From Urmitella timonensis (GTDB taxonomy: Bacteria; Actinomycetota; Actinomycetes; Actinomycetales; Actinomycetaceae): a stretch of 64,000 nt of DNA. Below the pieces are notes generated by a model. The model saw only the letters and a list, made by a program, of their open reading frames with translations. It made no database searches and had not been told where the DNA came from. The stretch lies in NCBI GenBank assembly GCA_900120415.1, contig FQLW01000006.1, positions 620,001 through 684,000 of the forward strand, read 5' to 3'. Position 1 is the stretch's first letter; the number at the start of each line of letters is the position of its first letter. This document shows, one piece after another, positions 27,258 through 37,520 of this stretch. The translations under genes and the position numbers were made by a program.

Positions 27258-27417
27258 CGTGTTGTCCTTTCTCTCGCCCAGCCCGCCATATGACTGGAAC
27301 GAACGTTCTGACCTAAGGTCAGCTTTTTAGACAAAACTGCGAAATCTCCCAAATGACGGCTTGGAGACCCACAGAAGTGTTTTACTATCTTCTATTTTCT
27401 ATTTCAGTTAGGGCGCG

Positions 27418-27816
27418 TTATACGCGGCGACGCTTCGGAGGACGGCAGCCATTGTGGGCGTGCGGGGTGACGTCCTGAATGGACCCAACCTCAAGCCCGG
27501 TAGCTTGTAAAGACCGAATCGCAGTTTCGCGACCAGATCCCGGTCCTTTAACGAATACGTCAACTTTCTTCATGCCATGCTCTTGAGCCCGCCGAGCAGC
27601 AGCCTCAGCAGCCATCTGTGCTGCAAAGGGCGTAGACTTGCGGGAACCCTTAAAGCCCATCTGTCCAGCAGACGACCAAGAAATAACTGCTCCCGAAGGA
27701 TCAGTAATCGAAACGATAGTGTTATTGAATGTAGACTTAATGAACGCTTTTCCCTGAACAACGTTCTTACGCGCAGCCCGACGCGGCTTACGGCTCTTTA
27801 TAGAACTAGCAGCCAT
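27418..27816 (-). CDS. rpsK: 30S ribosomal protein S11
   Basis: 132 residues with [29 protein letters not shown] and the C-terminal [18 protein letters not shown] of S11. It follows rpsM by 47 bases. The 160-base gap before rpoA holds a palindrome (27297-27308) and a short hairpin but no gene. Confidence 0.97.
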   Translation of the reverse strand: MAASSIKSRKPRRAARKNVVQGKAFIKSTFNNTIVSITDPSGAVISWSSAGQMGFKGSRKSTPFAAQMAAEAAARRAQEHGMKKVDVFVKGPGSGRETAIRSLQATGLEVGSIQDVTPHAHNGCRPPKRRRV

Positions 27817-27863
27817 ATCTTCCTTCTTTTCCTCAGATCCAGCAGGTGATACCTGCGCTTACC

Positions 27864-28241
27864 TTATGCAGCCTTCTTCTTGCCAGCAACAGTGCGCTTT
27901 GGCCCTTTGCGGGTACGCGCATTGGTTTTGGTTCGCTGACCACGCACCGGCAAATGGAAACGGTGACGCAGACCTTGGTAGGAACCAATCTCAATTTTGC
28001 GGCGAATATCGGCCTGGACCTCACGACGAAGGTCGCCTTCAACCTTGTAATTCGATTCAATGAAGTCGCGTACTTTAATCAAATCTTCTTCAGAAATGTC
28101 TTTTACGCGCACATCCGGGCTAACCCCGGTCTCTTCCAGCGTTTTTTGAGCGCGAGTACGCCCAACGCCGTAAATATAAGTTAGTGCTACTTCCAAACGC
28201 TTCTCGCGGGGAAGATCGACACCGGCAATACGTGCTGCCAT
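27864..28241 (-). CDS. rpsM: 30S ribosomal protein S13
   Basis: 125 residues from ATG at 28241, which has GGAGAG about seven bases upstream; the frame extends 15 bases further but the extra residues do not belong to S13. [27 protein letters not shown] and [24 protein letters not shown] are diagnostic. Confidence 0.97.
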   Translation of the reverse strand: MAARIAGVDLPREKRLEVALTYIYGVGRTRAQKTLEETGVSPDVRVKDISEEDLIKVRDFIESNYKVEGDLRREVQADIRRKIEIGSYQGLRHRFHLPVRGQRTKTNARTRKGPKRTVAGKKKAA

Positions 28242-28360
28242 TACTTTTCTCTCCACATTGTTCCCGGAGGCCGTCGCGCTACCTTCCGTTCCCGGCCCAG
28301 GCCTCCGGACCTGGGGTCACCATCTAGTTCAGAGGTGCCGGTAGCGCGCTGTCATCTCAG

Positions 28361-28474
28361 CTAGCCTTGACGCTGCTTATGCCGAGGGTTCTCACAAATC
28401 ACCATGACAACGCCGTGGCGACGAATCACCTTGCATTTCTCACAGATCTTCTTAACGCTAGGTTTAACCTTCAT
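28361..28474 (-). CDS. rpmJ: 50S ribosomal protein L36
   Basis: 37 residues, read directly from the DNA because it is very short: [19 protein letters not shown], then [18 protein letters not shown]. The C-x2-C and C-x5-H residues form the zinc-binding (C+) version of L36. It lies between infA and rpsM, the canonical position. Confidence 0.97.
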   Translation of the reverse strand: MKVKPSVKKICEKCKVIRRHGVVMVICENPRHKQRQG

Positions 28475-28517
28475 AATTTTCCTCTACGCAGTGGGAATAT
28501 CCACCGCCAATACTGTT

Positions 28518-28739
28518 TTACTTGTATCGGTAGACGATTCGACCGCGCGACAAATCGTAGGGACTAAGCTCTACTACCACGCGATCTTCCGGTAAGATTC
28601 GGATATAATGCTGACGCATTTTGCCCGAAATGTGCGCAAGCACTTTATGACCATTCTCGAGCTCTACCCGAAAATAAGCATTCGGAAGTGCTTCTACAAC
28701 GGTACCTTCGACCTCTACAACGCCTTCTTTTTTAGCCAT
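28518..28739 (-). CDS. infA: Translation initiation factor IF-1
   Basis: 73 residues, a single S1/OB-fold domain: [40 protein letters not shown], then [14 protein letters not shown]. It blocks the ribosomal A site during initiation. First gene of infA-rpmJ-rpsM-rpsK-rpoA-rplQ, with its own candidate promoter. Confidence 0.98.
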   Translation of the reverse strand: MAKKEGVVEVEGTVVEALPNAYFRVELENGHKVLAHISGKMRQHYIRILPEDRVVVELSPYDLSRGRIVYRYK

Positions 28740-28781
28740 TTATCCTTCACTAACCTTGTCCACACAGGATGACCAGTGGGT

Positions 28782-28809
28782 ATAATATACCCCCTAGCCA
28801 CAAACCCAA
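28782..28809 (-). promoter_or_regulatory. Candidate promoter upstream of infA
   Basis: On the minus strand TTGGGT (28809-28804) and TATTAT (28787-28782) are 16 bases apart, 43 bases before the infA start. The -10 lies in a 15-base palindrome (GGGTATAATATACCC). Confidence 0.5.
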
Positions 28810-28927
28810 TAACCAACTTTACGTTAGTAACAGGACAAAGCTAAAGCTGACAGAGGGTTAAATCCGTCACGCAAAGGGCGCTTAGCGCCTGTCTATTTGC
28901 AATGTTCACCAAAAGACAACCCGGTCT

Positions 28928-29821
28928 CTAAATCCGTACAGGTTTAACCCCAAAAGGCGCCAATGCGTCCTCGCCACAATCCGGTTGGTTCAGGACACAG
29001 ATTCCCTCCTCAAGTACCGCAACCTGTGCCTCCCAGTGGCACGCCAATGAGTGATCAACCGTTTTAACCGTCCAGCCATCGGCAAGAGTAGTGACCTGGT
29101 TAGAGCCACAAGTCAAAATCGGCTCCACGCACAACACCATTCCGGGTTTTATTGCCGCAGAACGTCCCGCAGCCCGAAAGTTAAACACATCGGGCGGCTG
29201 ATGCATGGCAGTACCGATTCCATGCCCAGTGAACTCTTCAACTATTCCCGCAGTCCAGCCGGAAGTTTCTGCAAACGCATCAACCTCGTCCTCTACCGCT
29301 GCCCCAATATCGTTCACCCGGGCACGAGGACGAGCCATAGCTGCTACCCCTGCCCAGGTACTTCTCCGGGTGATTTCCAATAGCTGCTCTTTTTTAGAGG
29401 ACGTGGGGTAGCTGTGCGCCGAGATTGAGGGTGTTGGCTGCGGGGCTGGTTCTTCCCCGATAATCACCGAAAAGGCAGAATCCCCGTGCCACTGTTTACC
29501 ATCTTTTTGCAGGTAGCATCCGCAATCAAAACTGACCAAATCGCCAACTTCAAAGGGAGTGTTATCCGGAATACCATGCACTACCGTGTCATTTACCGAG
29601 ATACAGATAGTTGCGGGGTAATCGTAGTAACCAAGAAAATTGGATTTGGCATTATTATCCGTGATTATCTGCGCGGAAATCTCGTCTATTTCAAGGGGGG
29701 TAACTCCGGCTTTTGCTGCCTGCCACACGGCTTCATGAATCTGATTAACAATTAGTGCAGCCTGGCGCATATACCCCAGCTGGGTGCGGTTTTTTAACTC
29801 AATTCCCCGCCGAAAAAGCAT
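28928..29821 (-). CDS. map: Methionine aminopeptidase type I
   Basis: 297 residues. Metal ligands are in VSFDCGCY (D), HGDSAFSV (D), TGHGIGTAMH (H), CVEPIL (E) and HWEAQVAVLE (E); removes the initiator Met from nascent proteins. A proline/serine-rich insertion of about 20 residues (EEPAPQPTPSISAHSYP) lies near residue 125, between the second Asp and the substrate His. It follows adk by 30 bases in secY-adk-map. A short GGCGC/GCGCC hairpin 40-54 bases after the stop (28874-28888) may end transcription. Confidence 0.95.
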   Translation of the reverse strand: MLFRRGIELKNRTQLGYMRQAALIVNQIHEAVWQAAKAGVTPLEIDEISAQIITDNNAKSNFLGYYDYPATICISVNDTVVHGIPDNTPFEVGDLVSFDCGCYLQKDGKQWHGDSAFSVIIGEEPAPQPTPSISAHSYPTSSKKEQLLEITRRSTWAGVAAMARPRARVNDIGAAVEDEVDAFAETSGWTAGIVEEFTGHGIGTAMHQPPDVFNFRAAGRSAAIKPGMVLCVEPILTCGSNQVTTLADGWTVKTVDHSLACHWEAQVAVLEEGICVLNQPDCGEDALAPFGVKPVRI

Positions 29822-29851
29822 AGGTGCTTCTTTCTGTCCTTAACGCATCAG

Positions 29852-30418
29852 CTAGCTGAGCTTGGATTTAATACAATCCCAAACCTGGTCGATACTGCCG
29901 TTTCCGTCAATATTTATCAGCAATTCTGCCTCGCGGTAGTAACGCACTAGCGGCTCGGTTTGTTCATGATAAACCTGCAGACGGCGACGAATCACCGGTT
30001 CGGTATCGTCAGAGCGGTGTTCAATCTCGGCACGCTTGAGCAACCTGCCGACAACGTCCTCTAAATCTACATCCAGGTTAATAACCGCATCTAGCTGCGT
30101 ATCTAAACCCTGAAGAACGCTGTCCATAAAATGAGCCTGTTCCAGATTTCGCGGATACCCATCAGCCAGAAATCCCTGGATAAAACGCTCAGATTTCAAC
30201 TCAGATTCCACCAGAGAGCTGATTATTGAATCCGGGACTAGCTCGCCCCGGTTGATTAGTTCTTTGGCTTTAATACCTAGCTCCGTACCTTCCTGCATCT
30301 GGGCACGCAGCATAGCCCCCGTGGAGAAAGTAGGAATATCCAGCAGTTCGCAAATCCTACGCGCTTGAGTACCTTTACCAGCACCCGGAGCACCCAGAAT
30401 AACTAGACGCTTAATCAT
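29852..30418 (-). CDS. adk: Adenylate kinase
   Basis: 188 residues, the short form without the zinc LID. P-loop LGAPGAGKGTQA near residue 9; FSTGAMLRAQ, GFLADGYPRN (GFxxDGxPRx motif) and RSDDTEPVIRRRL follow. The ATG overlaps the secY stop by four bases (ATGA). Makes 2 ADP from ATP and AMP. Confidence 0.97.
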   Translation of the reverse strand: MIKRLVILGAPGAGKGTQARRICELLDIPTFSTGAMLRAQMQEGTELGIKAKELINRGELVPDSIISSLVESELKSERFIQGFLADGYPRNLEQAHFMDSVLQGLDTQLDAVINLDVDLEDVVGRLLKRAEIEHRSDDTEPVIRRRLQVYHEQTEPLVRYYREAELLINIDGNGSIDQVWDCIKSKLS

Positions 30419-31707
30419 TTGAGGAATCCTTCATAGTGATGCTGCTGCAACTGAGCATCAATCTGCTGTACCGTCTGTAGACCTACGCCCACCATAATCA
30501 ACAGCGTGGTTCCCCCGAAAGGCAACTGGGTGACTTTAAGCGGAATCAACGCCACAATCGGAACCATAGCGACTATCACCAGGTAAAGAGCACCGGCACT
30601 GGTAATCCGACTAATCACGTAGTGCAAATAGTCGGCAGTGGGAGCCCCAGCCCGAATACCGGGGATAAAGCCACCGTACTTCTTCATATTGTCGGCGATT
30701 TCCTCGGGGTTGAAGGTGATTTGAGTGTAGAAAAATGCGAATCCCAATACCAACAGCGCGTAGCAAATCAGATACAGCAGGGAGTCGTGCTGGAAATTGT
30801 CGTTTATCCATCTAACCCAACCGGCATCGGGTTTACCGAAGCGGGAAATCATTTGCGGCATAGCGAGCAGCGAAGCAGCGAAAATTACCGGGATAACCCC
30901 CGACATATTGATTTTCATGGGGATATAGGTGGTAGAACCGCCGACCATCCGCCGACCCACCATTCGTTTAGCGTACTGCACGGGGATGCGGCGTTGAGCC
31001 TGTTCCACGAACACGATTGCCAGGGTAATCAGGGCAACCAGGGCAAGAATAACTAGGACTTTCCAAACTCCGCCGGAAGCCCCAATGGATTGCAGGTGGG
31101 CGGGCATATTTGCCACAATGCCGGTGAAAATCAGCAAGGACATACCGTTACCGATACCATTTTCAGTGATTAGCTCTGCCAGCCACATGATCAGACCGGT
31201 ACCAGCAGTCATGGTTACCATCATTATCAGATAGTTAATCGCTGATTCGTCAGGAATGATGGGTTTAGAGGGAGAGCATCCCTGTAGCAACTGCCCGGAA
31301 CGAGCCATGTAGATGATGGTTACCGATTGCAGCACCCCCAATCCGATGGTCAGGTAGCGGGTGTACTGGGTCATTTTAGCTTTTCCGGCTTGACCCTCGC
31401 GGTGAAGATCCTCGAAGCGGGGAATAACCACTCGCATCAGCTGGATAATAATTGAGGCCGTAATATAGGGCATAATCCCCATGGCGAATACGGACAGAGA
31501 CAGTAGCGCTCCCCCAGAGAACAGGTTCACCAAGTCGAGTAGACCATTCTGTTCATTATTTTTCAGGCAGGCCTGTAGGTTCGGATAGTTCACTCCCGGT
31601 GAGGGAATATGGGAACCAACCCGATACAGCGCCATAATCGCCAAGGTGAACAGGAGCTTTTTCCTAAGATCGGGCGTTTTGAACGCCTGTACGAATACGC
31701 TAAGCAA
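30415..31707 (-). CDS. secY: Protein translocase subunit SecY
   Basis: 430 residues and ten membrane segments; the channel of the Sec translocon. VGSHIPSPGVNY near residue 32, LFSGGALLSLSVFAMGIMPYITASIIIQL with the plug region, and GVIPVIFAASLL are typical. It begins secY-adk-map. The gene that normally precedes it, rplO, is 1.3 kb away, separated by a peptidase-like gene. Confidence 0.97.
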   Translation of the reverse strand: MLSVFVQAFKTPDLRKKLLFTLAIMALYRVGSHIPSPGVNYPNLQACLKNNEQNGLLDLVNLFSGGALLSLSVFAMGIMPYITASIIIQLMRVVIPRFEDLHREGQAGKAKMTQYTRYLTIGLGVLQSVTIIYMARSGQLLQGCSPSKPIIPDESAINYLIMMVTMTAGTGLIMWLAELITENGIGNGMSLLIFTGIVANMPAHLQSIGASGGVWKVLVILALVALITLAIVFVEQAQRRIPVQYAKRMVGRRMVGGSTTYIPMKINMSGVIPVIFAASLLAMPQMISRFGKPDAGWVRWINDNFQHDSLLYLICYALLVLGFAFFYTQITFNPEEIADNMKKYGGFIPGIRAGAPTADYLHYVISRITSAGALYLVIVAMVPIVALIPLKVTQLPFGGTTLLIMVGVGLQTVQQIDAQLQQHHYEGFLK

Positions 31708-31940
31708 ACTGCCTCCAGCACTATGTCTTTTAAGGGCATATAAAAGAAGATTCTTTAACCCTTAGTAGCCTACACAATTTTGCCCTCTAATAGCACATGC
31801 AAAGCTTAATGCCTGGAATAAGATTCGAGGGTCGTAAGTTTTTGAGGGAATACTGTCTTAGATTTTTAAGGGCAGGTGCAAGGTTAAGTACCAGCGTAGG
31901 TGATTGGTATAAAAACTGACGCTAGAGCCTAAAACCCAAG

Positions 31941-32582
31941 CTAGAGACAACGACCAGAGCCAGCGTTGAAGCTAATATGTACGTGATCAAAGTGATTAGC
32001 AGTGACAGAGCCCCGGTTTTCCATCCCCTGCCAGCTGCGTCCAGGCATCCAGATTTTTTGCTTCCAGATTACATATTTCACATTCAAATCTTGGCTGTTA
32101 CTAATTGCCCAGTTGGCAATGATGTCTCCCAAAGCGCTTGAAACGGGAACCATCACGTCAAGAGCGAGACCTTTACCGTGATCGCGAGAATCTCCGGGGC
32201 GAAAACCACCGATATTGGTAACCCCAAAACGCTGGGAAATCATAGTGCGTACTTGGCGCGGCCAGGCCTGTACCCGGGGATCACCGCTAGGGGGAACACA
32301 GTTGGGGGTCTGAGCTTGGGGCAAGGCAGTATCCGAACTGTCGCTAAGAAGGGTGGTGGAAACTCCCGCGGAACTAGCGTTTACCTTACTGGAAGGGAGC
32401 TTGACATCTTCATCAACAGAAACAGCCTGGTTGTAAAGATTTTCCTGCAACATATTGCTGGCTAGTTGCGAAACGTTCACACTGGTACTGTTAGCGCCAG
32501 CCGAAGGATGAACAGAATCGGCAGCTACTAATCCCAAAGCTGCCATAACCACGATTGGTGCCATCAACCAGGTTTTACGCAC
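31941..32582 (-). CDS. Secreted M15-like (VanY/ARB_07466-like) peptidase
   Basis: 213 residues. GTG start at 32582 with AGGAG six bases upstream; signal peptide (residues 1-23, MAPIVVMAALGLVAADS). A Ser/Thr/Asn-rich linker leads to a C-terminal domain with FGVTNIGGFRPGDSRDHGKGLALDVMV (His and Asp at the zinc site) and VTANHFDHVHISF (His). This fits LAS/M15-type D,D-peptidases and the ARB_07466-like domain frequent in actinobacterial cell-wall proteins. I infer peptidoglycan or secreted-substrate hydrolysis; the substrate is unknown. It has its own promoter and lies between rplO and secY. Confidence 0.75.
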   Translation of the reverse strand: MRKTWLMAPIVVMAALGLVAADSVHPSAGANSTSVNVSQLASNMLQENLYNQAVSVDEDVKLPSSKVNASSAGVSTTLLSDSSDTALPQAQTPNCVPPSGDPRVQAWPRQVRTMISQRFGVTNIGGFRPGDSRDHGKGLALDVMVPVSSALGDIIANWAISNSQDLNVKYVIWKQKIWMPGRSWQGMENRGSVTANHFDHVHISFNAGSGRCL

Positions 32583-32656
32583 TATATCTCCTGAGGGTCA
32601 TGTCGCCGTTTGTTTGCGCCGCCGACATATAACGATTTAGTAACAAATATGTTTCG

Positions 32657-32687
32657 AGTATAAATGCCGACAACTACCAGGTGTCAA
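32657..32687 (-). promoter_or_regulatory. Promoter of the M15-like peptidase gene
   Basis: TTGACA (32687-32682) and TATACT (32662-32657) on the minus strand are 19 bases apart; TTATAC at 18 bases is an alternative. A 5'-UTR hairpin pairing ATGTCG with CGACAT (32600-32626) precedes the start. Nothing else gene-like occupies 32688-32877. Confidence 0.55.
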
Positions 32688-32877
32688 TCCTTGATAAAAG
32701 CGAGTCATAAATCACTGCCCTATTCCCAATGCCCGGCACTTACTGGTCAAAAGATAAAATATAGGGCTAATACCCGAATTGTGCGCTTCCGAAATAGGCA
32801 AAGCAGAAAAAATTAGAAATGGGTTTACAAACCCCAAATTGAGCATCACGCTAGAAAAATGGGCATTAGCCCAGAAA

Positions 32878-32920
32878 AATAGTTTCGGGCGGGGAGACTA
32901 CCTCCCCGCCCGAAACTATT
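32878..32920 (-). terminator. Terminator of the spc operon (after rplO)
   Basis: Perfect 19-bp inverted repeat (32878-32896 with 32902-32920) and a 5-base loop, 66 bases after rplO; the minus strand continues with TTTTT. It ends rplN-rplO transcription ahead of the peptidase gene. Confidence 0.92.
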
Positions 32921-32985
32921 AATCTATATAGATTTAAATCTAGCTAAACCCTTAAAGCTACAGCTCAAAGAGCAGACTAGAACAA

Positions 32986-33483
32986 TTAATCTTGCTCGCG
33001 CTTGCTCAGCGAACCGCCGGCAGCTTCAATCTTCTCTTTAGCTGAAGCAGACCAAGCATCTACGATTAGCTCCAGTTTCACCGAGACTTCCCCAGTGCCC
33101 AAAACCTTAACCAAAGAGTTCTTGCGAACTGCTCCCTTGGAAACTAAATCATCAACCGTAACCGCTCCCCCTTCAGGGAAAAGGTCTTGGAGGCGATCCA
33201 GGTTCACTACCTGATAGACAGTAGCGAAGGGGTTCTTGAATCCGCGCAGCTTCGGTAGGCGCATATGCAAAGGCATCTGACCACCCTCGAAGCGAGGATG
33301 AACGTTCTTGCGAGCTCCCGTACCTTTAGTACCACGCCCAGCAGTCTTACCCTGTGAACCTTCACCGCGACCCACGCGCTTACGACGCTTATTAGCTCCG
33401 GGAGCTGGACGCAAATCGTGAAGCCGAATCACGCCCTCTTTAGTGGTCTCCTCTGCCTCGGTTACCTTAGTATCTTCAGCCAT
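32986..33483 (-). CDS. rplO: 50S ribosomal protein L15
   Basis: 165 residues with [36 protein letters not shown] and [21 protein letters not shown], diagnostic of L15. A 15-residue acidic extension precedes the usual start. Its ATG overlaps the rpmD stop (TAATG). Last gene of the spc operon here; secY does not follow. Confidence 0.97.
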   Translation of the reverse strand: MAEDTKVTEAEETTKEGVIRLHDLRPAPGANKRRKRVGRGEGSQGKTAGRGTKGTGARKNVHPRFEGGQMPLHMRLPKLRGFKNPFATVYQVVNLDRLQDLFPEGGAVTVDDLVSKGAVRKNSLVKVLGTGEVSVKLELIVDAWSASAKEKIEAAGGSLSKREQD

Positions 33484-33665
33484 TAACCAATCTCCTCTAC
33501 CTGCACCAAGTGGGCAACTTTGCGAATCTGACCACGAATAGCCGGATTATCTTGATGCTCCACACTGTGACGAATCTTGCGCAGACCCAGCGATTGCATA
33601 ACGCGCCGCTGATTCTGGTTGGTATTCACCAAACCTTTAACCTGGGTGATTTTCAGCTTACTCAT
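33483..33665 (-). CDS. rpmD: 50S ribosomal protein L30
   Basis: 60 residues: [26 protein letters not shown] and [11 protein letters not shown] match bacterial L30. One-base overlaps with rpsE and rplO on both sides indicate tight coupling. Confidence 0.97.
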   Translation of the reverse strand: MSKLKITQVKGLVNTNQNQRRVMQSLGLRKIRHSVEHQDNPAIRGQIRKVAHLVQVEEIG

Positions 33666-34354
33666 CAGGCATTCACCTCTTCAGCTACCCCGTCAGCGGC
33701 TTTCTCCGCCTCGTCCTTTTTAGCCTTTTCAGCTTTCTCGGCGCGAGCCTCAGCTTGAGCCCGCAACATTGCCTCGGGAACAACCCGTTCAACCGGAAGT
33801 CCACGGCGAGCCGCAACCTCTTCCGGACGCTGCAGCATCTTCAGAGCAGCCACCGTAGCCTGCACGATGTTCAAAGCGTTAGCGCTACCCAAAGACTTGG
33901 TTAGCACGTCATGAACGCCCGCGCATTCCATGATTGCACGTACCGGACCACCGGCGATTACCCCGGTACCGGCAGAAGCAGGACGAAGCAAAACCACGCC
34001 AGCAGCTTTCTCACCCTGTACCACGTGAGTGATAGTGCGCCCAATCATCGGTACTTGGAAGAAGTTCTTCTTCGCGTCCTCCACGCCCTTGGAAATAGCT
34101 TGGGGAACCTCTTTAGCCTTGCCGTATCCGACACCAACCATGCCTTCACCGTCACCGACTACTACCAGAGCGGTGAAAGCAAAACGACGTCCGCCCTTAA
34201 CTACTTTAGAAACACGGTTAATGGTAACTACGCGCTCTAAATACTGATTCTTTTCCTGCTCACGACGATTGTCGCGGCGGCCCTTACGCCCCCGGTCTTC
34301 GCGGCCTTTGCCACGGGATTCCCGGGAATCGGCGTTTTTATTTTCTTCAGCCAT
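33665..34354 (-). CDS. rpsE: 30S ribosomal protein S5
   Basis: 229 residues. The core has [37 protein letters not shown] and [20 protein letters not shown]-terminal (about 35 residues, charged RE/RK-rich) and C-terminal (Ala/Glu/Lys-rich) extensions make it longer than the E. coli protein, as in related actinobacteria. Confidence 0.97.
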   Translation of the reverse strand: MAEENKNADSRESRGKGREDRGRKGRRDNRREQEKNQYLERVVTINRVSKVVKGGRRFAFTALVVVGDGEGMVGVGYGKAKEVPQAISKGVEDAKKNFFQVPMIGRTITHVVQGEKAAGVVLLRPASAGTGVIAGGPVRAIMECAGVHDVLTKSLGSANALNIVQATVAALKMLQRPEEVAARRGLPVERVVPEAMLRAQAEARAEKAEKAKKDEAEKAADGVAEEVNA

Positions 34355-34369
34355 TATTTTCCCTCTCCT

Positions 34370-34741
34370 CTACAGCTTCAGACCGCCATCGCGGGCACCT
34401 TCAGCCACCGCGGCGACGCGACCATGATACTTGTTGCCGCCGCGATCAAACACGACAGCCGTGATGCCTGCCTCTAGGGCACGCTTGGCGATACGTTCAC
34501 CTACCAGGCGAGCCGCATCTACTTTCTTCATCTTTTCGCCTCGCTGCTCCGCTTCCAAAGTGGAAGCTGAAACCAAGGTGTGACCCAAGTCGTCATTGAC
34601 AACCTGGGCAACCATGTGGCGGTTAGACCGAGTAACCACCAGACGAGGGCGCTGCTCCGTACCATATACGCGTTTACGAACCCGAATATGGCGGCGCTTG
34701 CGAGCGACGAATTTGCCTTTACCTTTAGGGGTATATGACAT
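34370..34741 (-). CDS. rplR: 50S ribosomal protein L18
   Basis: 123 residues with [31 protein letters not shown] and [26 protein letters not shown], the 5S rRNA-binding L18 signature. It abuts rplF directly. Confidence 0.97.
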   Translation of the reverse strand: MSYTPKGKGKFVARKRRHIRVRKRVYGTEQRPRLVVTRSNRHMVAQVVNDDLGHTLVSASTLEAEQRGEKMKKVDAARLVGERIAKRALEAGITAVVFDRGGNKYHGRVAAVAEGARDGGLKL

Positions 34742-35278
34742 TTACTTACCCGCCTTTCCGGCCTTGCGACGAACGAATTCGCCCTTGTAACGAATACCTT
34801 TGCCCTTATAGGGTTCCGGAGGACGAATCTTACGGATCTTCGCAGCGGTCTCGCCTACTAGTTCCTTGCTAATGCCGGAAATAGTGAACGATAAGGCGCT
34901 ATTAACCTTAAATTCGATTCCTTCGGGAGCTTTAAATGGTACCGGGTGCGAGAAGCCTAGCTGCAGCTCAATATCGCTACCGCGAGTCAATACGCGGTAA
35001 CCGGTCCCCACGATTTCCATTTCTTTGGTGAAACCGTTAGTTACACCCTCAATCATGTTGGAAATCAAAGAGCGGGTAAGACCGTGCAAAGAGCGAGCCT
35101 GACGAGTTTCTTCTACCCGATCAACCAGAATTTTACCGTCCTCTTCACGAATGGTGAGCGCACCGGTAAAAGTACGTTCCAGCTGACCTTTAGGGCCTTT
35201 AACCGAAACATTCAAGCCATCGATTTTTACTTCCACACCTGCCGGTAGGGAAATCGGAGTCTTGCCAATACGTGACAT
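34742..35278 (-). CDS. rplF: 50S ribosomal protein L6
   Basis: 178 residues with [21 protein letters not shown], then LIGNMIEGV-like [13 protein letters not shown] and the C-terminal [17 protein letters not shown]. Follows rpsH by 15 bases. Confidence 0.97.
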   Translation of the reverse strand: MSRIGKTPISLPAGVEVKIDGLNVSVKGPKGQLERTFTGALTIREEDGKILVDRVEETRQARSLHGLTRSLISNMIEGVTNGFTKEMEIVGTGYRVLTRGSDIELQLGFSHPVPFKAPEGIEFKVNSALSFTISGISKELVGETAAKIRKIRPPEPYKGKGIRYKGEFVRRKAGKAGK

Positions 35279-35293
35279 TCCTAATTCCCTCCC

Positions 35294-35692
35294 TTACCAG
35301 ATGTAGGCGAGAACTTCCCCGCCTACGCCCTTGTCTTGTGCCTGACGGTCAGTCATAAGACCGGAAGAGGTGGACAAAATTGCCACCCCAAGGCCTCCCA
35401 TGACCTTCGGCAACTGAGTGGATTTTGCGTATTTACGCAGACCCGGCTTGGAAACCCGCTTGCAACCGGTGATTGCCCGTTCGCGCTTGCTTCCGTATTT
35501 TAGGGTCAGAGTGAGAGTCTTACCCACGCGGGCATCACTGACTTCACTCTTGGCTATATAGCCCTCATTTTCAAGAATCTTTGCGATTCCCGCCTTCATT
35601 TTTGATGAAGGCATAGACACAGTGTCCAAATGCGCCGCATTGGCGTTACGCAGACGTGTGAGCATATCTGCGATGGGATCTGTCATTGTCAT
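35294..35692 (-). CDS. rpsH: 30S ribosomal protein S8
   Basis: 132 residues with [16 protein letters not shown], and the end [34 protein letters not shown]8 binds 16S rRNA and in E. coli represses the spc operon; autoregulation here is not shown by the sequence. Confidence 0.97.
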   Translation of the reverse strand: MTMTDPIADMLTRLRNANAAHLDTVSMPSSKMKAGIAKILENEGYIAKSEVSDARVGKTLTLTLKYGSKRERAITGCKRVSKPGLRKYAKSTQLPKVMGGLGVAILSTSSGLMTDRQAQDKGVGGEVLAYIW

Positions 35693-35752
35693 TTTGGGGT
35701 TCTAACCCTTCCTCGCTGCGGTTTCTCTATCAGACCTGCAACGTAGTAGTTT

Positions 35753-35938
35753 TTACCAACTGCTCTTAGTTACGCCCGGCAGTTCGCCCCGCAGAGCGAG
35801 CTCACGCAGGCAAACACGGCAAAGTCCAAACTTGCGATACACCGAATGGGGGCGTCCGCAGCGGTTGCACCGTGTGTATCCGCGTACTTTGAACTTCGGC
35901 TTACGATTCGCTTTATTCTTCAGCGCCGTTTTCGCCAT
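35753..35938 (-). CDS. rpsN: 30S ribosomal protein S14, zinc-binding type Z
   Basis: 61 residues with the two CxxC pairs (CNRCGRPH and CRVCLREL) that bind zinc. The short zinc form is the standard one in spc operons of Gram-positives. One-base overlap with rplE. Confidence 0.97.
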   Translation of the reverse strand: MAKTALKNKANRKPKFKVRGYTRCNRCGRPHSVYRKFGLCRVCLRELALRGELPGVTKSSW

Positions 35939-36504
35939 TAACGTTCCTCCTTAAACGGGAAGCCTAGTAACTTTAGCAGTGCTCGACCTTCTTCATCACT
36001 GTTAGCAGTGGTAACCACAGTGATATCCATACCACGTACGCGATCAATCGAGTCCTGATCAATCTCGTGGAACATGGCCTGTTCGGTCAAGCCGAAAGTG
36101 TAGTTACCGTGACCATCAAACTGTTTGGGGCTTAGTCCCCTAAAGTCACGGATACGCGGCAGCGCGGTAGAAACCAAACGGTCTACGAACTCCCACATCC
36201 GATCGCCACGAATAGTAACGTGAGCGCCGATTGGCTGACCGGCACGCAGCTTGAACTGGGCGATAGATTTGCGTGCCTTAGTAACAACCGGTTTCTGTCC
36301 GGTAATCGCGGTCAGGTCACGAATCGCGCCCTCCATTAGTTTGGAGTCATGAGAGGCATCGCCTACACCCATGTTTACGACAACTTTTGCCAGACCTGGA
36401 ATCTGGTTTACGTTTTCGTATTCAAACTTGTCTTTCAAAGAATTACGGATTTCTTCCTGGTAACGCACTTTTAGGCGCGGAACTAGAGTCTTTTCTTCAG
36501 CCAT
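35938..36504 (-). CDS. rplE: 50S ribosomal protein L5
   Basis: 188 residues with [49 protein letters not shown] and [22 protein letters not shown]. Binds 5S rRNA. Overlaps rplX and rpsN by single bases. Confidence 0.97.
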   Translation of the reverse strand: MAEEKTLVPRLKVRYQEEIRNSLKDKFEYENVNQIPGLAKVVVNMGVGDASHDSKLMEGAIRDLTAITGQKPVVTKARKSIAQFKLRAGQPIGAHVTIRGDRMWEFVDRLVSTALPRIRDFRGLSPKQFDGHGNYTFGLTEQAMFHEIDQDSIDRVRGMDITVVTTANSDEEGRALLKLLGFPFKEER

Positions 36505-36923
36505 TAGATGTCCTCCCCAGAACGCTTCGCGTAACGTACCCGAACGGTACGCAGACGTCCTCCGCGTTCTGCCTGTTCCTCACGGAAGCCAACCCGGGTA
36601 GGCTTCTTGGTCTTGGGATCAACTAGCGCCACATTAGAGATGTGAATCGGAGCTTCCCGGTATTCGATACCGCCGGTTGCCTGTCCCTGCTGGTTCTGAC
36701 CCGCGCGAGTGTGGTGAGTGCGGATATTAACCCCCTCGACCAGTACGCGGTCACTGGAACGGTATACCTCTAGTACCCGCCCCTGCTTGCCTTTATCCCC
36801 TGGTTTAAGGGCGGGCAAACCTTTTTCAGCGCGGCGCTCGTTGCGCTTAGCTAGTTTTTTCTCGTCACTGGTACGGCCAGCAATAACCTCTACCAGATCG
36901 CCCTTCTTAATTTTCGCTCCCAT
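36504..36923 (-). CDS. rplX: 50S ribosomal protein L24 with a basic insertion
   Basis: 139 residues. The KOW domain begins [17 protein letters not shown] but is interrupted by about 20-25 extra Lys/Arg/Glu-rich residues ([18 protein letters not shown]...) before [24 protein letters not shown] resumes. E. coli and most actinobacterial L24 are about 104-110 residues without it. The C-terminus is normal. Overlaps its neighbours by one base. Confidence 0.95.
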   Translation of the reverse strand: MGAKIKKGDLVEVIAGRTSDEKKLAKRNERRAEKGLPALKPGDKGKQGRVLEVYRSSDRVLVEGVNIRTHHTRAGQNQQGQATGGIEYREAPIHISNVALVDPKTKKPTRVGFREEQAERGGRLRTVRVRYAKRSGEDI

Positions 36924-37291
36924 TACAGCACCTCCGGAGCCAGCGAGATAATGCGCATGAACTTCTTGTCGCGAAGTTCACGCCCGATCGGCCCGAAAAT
37001 ACGGGTTCCGCGCGGTTCACCACTGGGCTGGATAATAACTGCGGCGTTTTCATCAAAGCGGATGTAGGAACCATCCTGGCGGCGACGCTCTTTACGAGTG
37101 CGCACGATTACCGCTTTAACAACTTCGCCTTTCTTGACATTGCCGCCGGGGATAGCGTCTTTTACAGTGGCAACAATGGTGTCACCGATACCTGCGAAAC
37201 GCCGCCCGGAGCCGCCCAACACGCGAATACAAAGTAGTTCCTTTGCACCCGTGTTGTCGGCGACCTTTAGTCGCGACTCTTGTTGAATCAT
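36923..37291 (-). CDS. rplN: 50S ribosomal protein L14
   Basis: 122 residues with [58 protein letters not shown] and the [23 protein letters not shown] end. First gene of this ribosomal block; rpsQ, rpmC and rplP, which normally precede it, are absent, so the spc operon must have its own promoter in the 200 bases upstream. I see a GCATTCC/GGAATGC hairpin near 37434-37452 there but no convincing boxes. Confidence 0.97.
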   Translation of the reverse strand: MIQQESRLKVADNTGAKELLCIRVLGGSGRRFAGIGDTIVATVKDAIPGGNVKKGEVVKAVIVRTRKERRRQDGSYIRFDENAAVIIQPSGEPRGTRIFGPIGRELRDKKFMRIISLAPEVL

Positions 37292-37520
37292 CGTGTTCTC
37301 CTAAAATCGGGACGCAATACACCCCTTAGGTTGTTTCTTCCTGTTGCCCGGCTATGCCGGCTCCCCAGGTAACCGCGAAAGTGGCAGACTCAAAATGCTC
37401 TGCTTTTGCAGTGCACAGGTCTCTGCCGCGGCATTCCAGGGCGGAATGCAACTCTCTTAGCTTAGTTTAGAATCGCAGGTAAATGAAAGTTCGCTCCCCC
37501 TATTTGTGCTGTAAGTTTCC

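Noticed and set aside
27297-27308. GAACGAACGTTC matches an SOS-box core (GAAC-N4-GTTC) upstream of rpoA
   Set aside because: About one such match is expected by chance in 64 kb, and rpoA is not a known LexA target.
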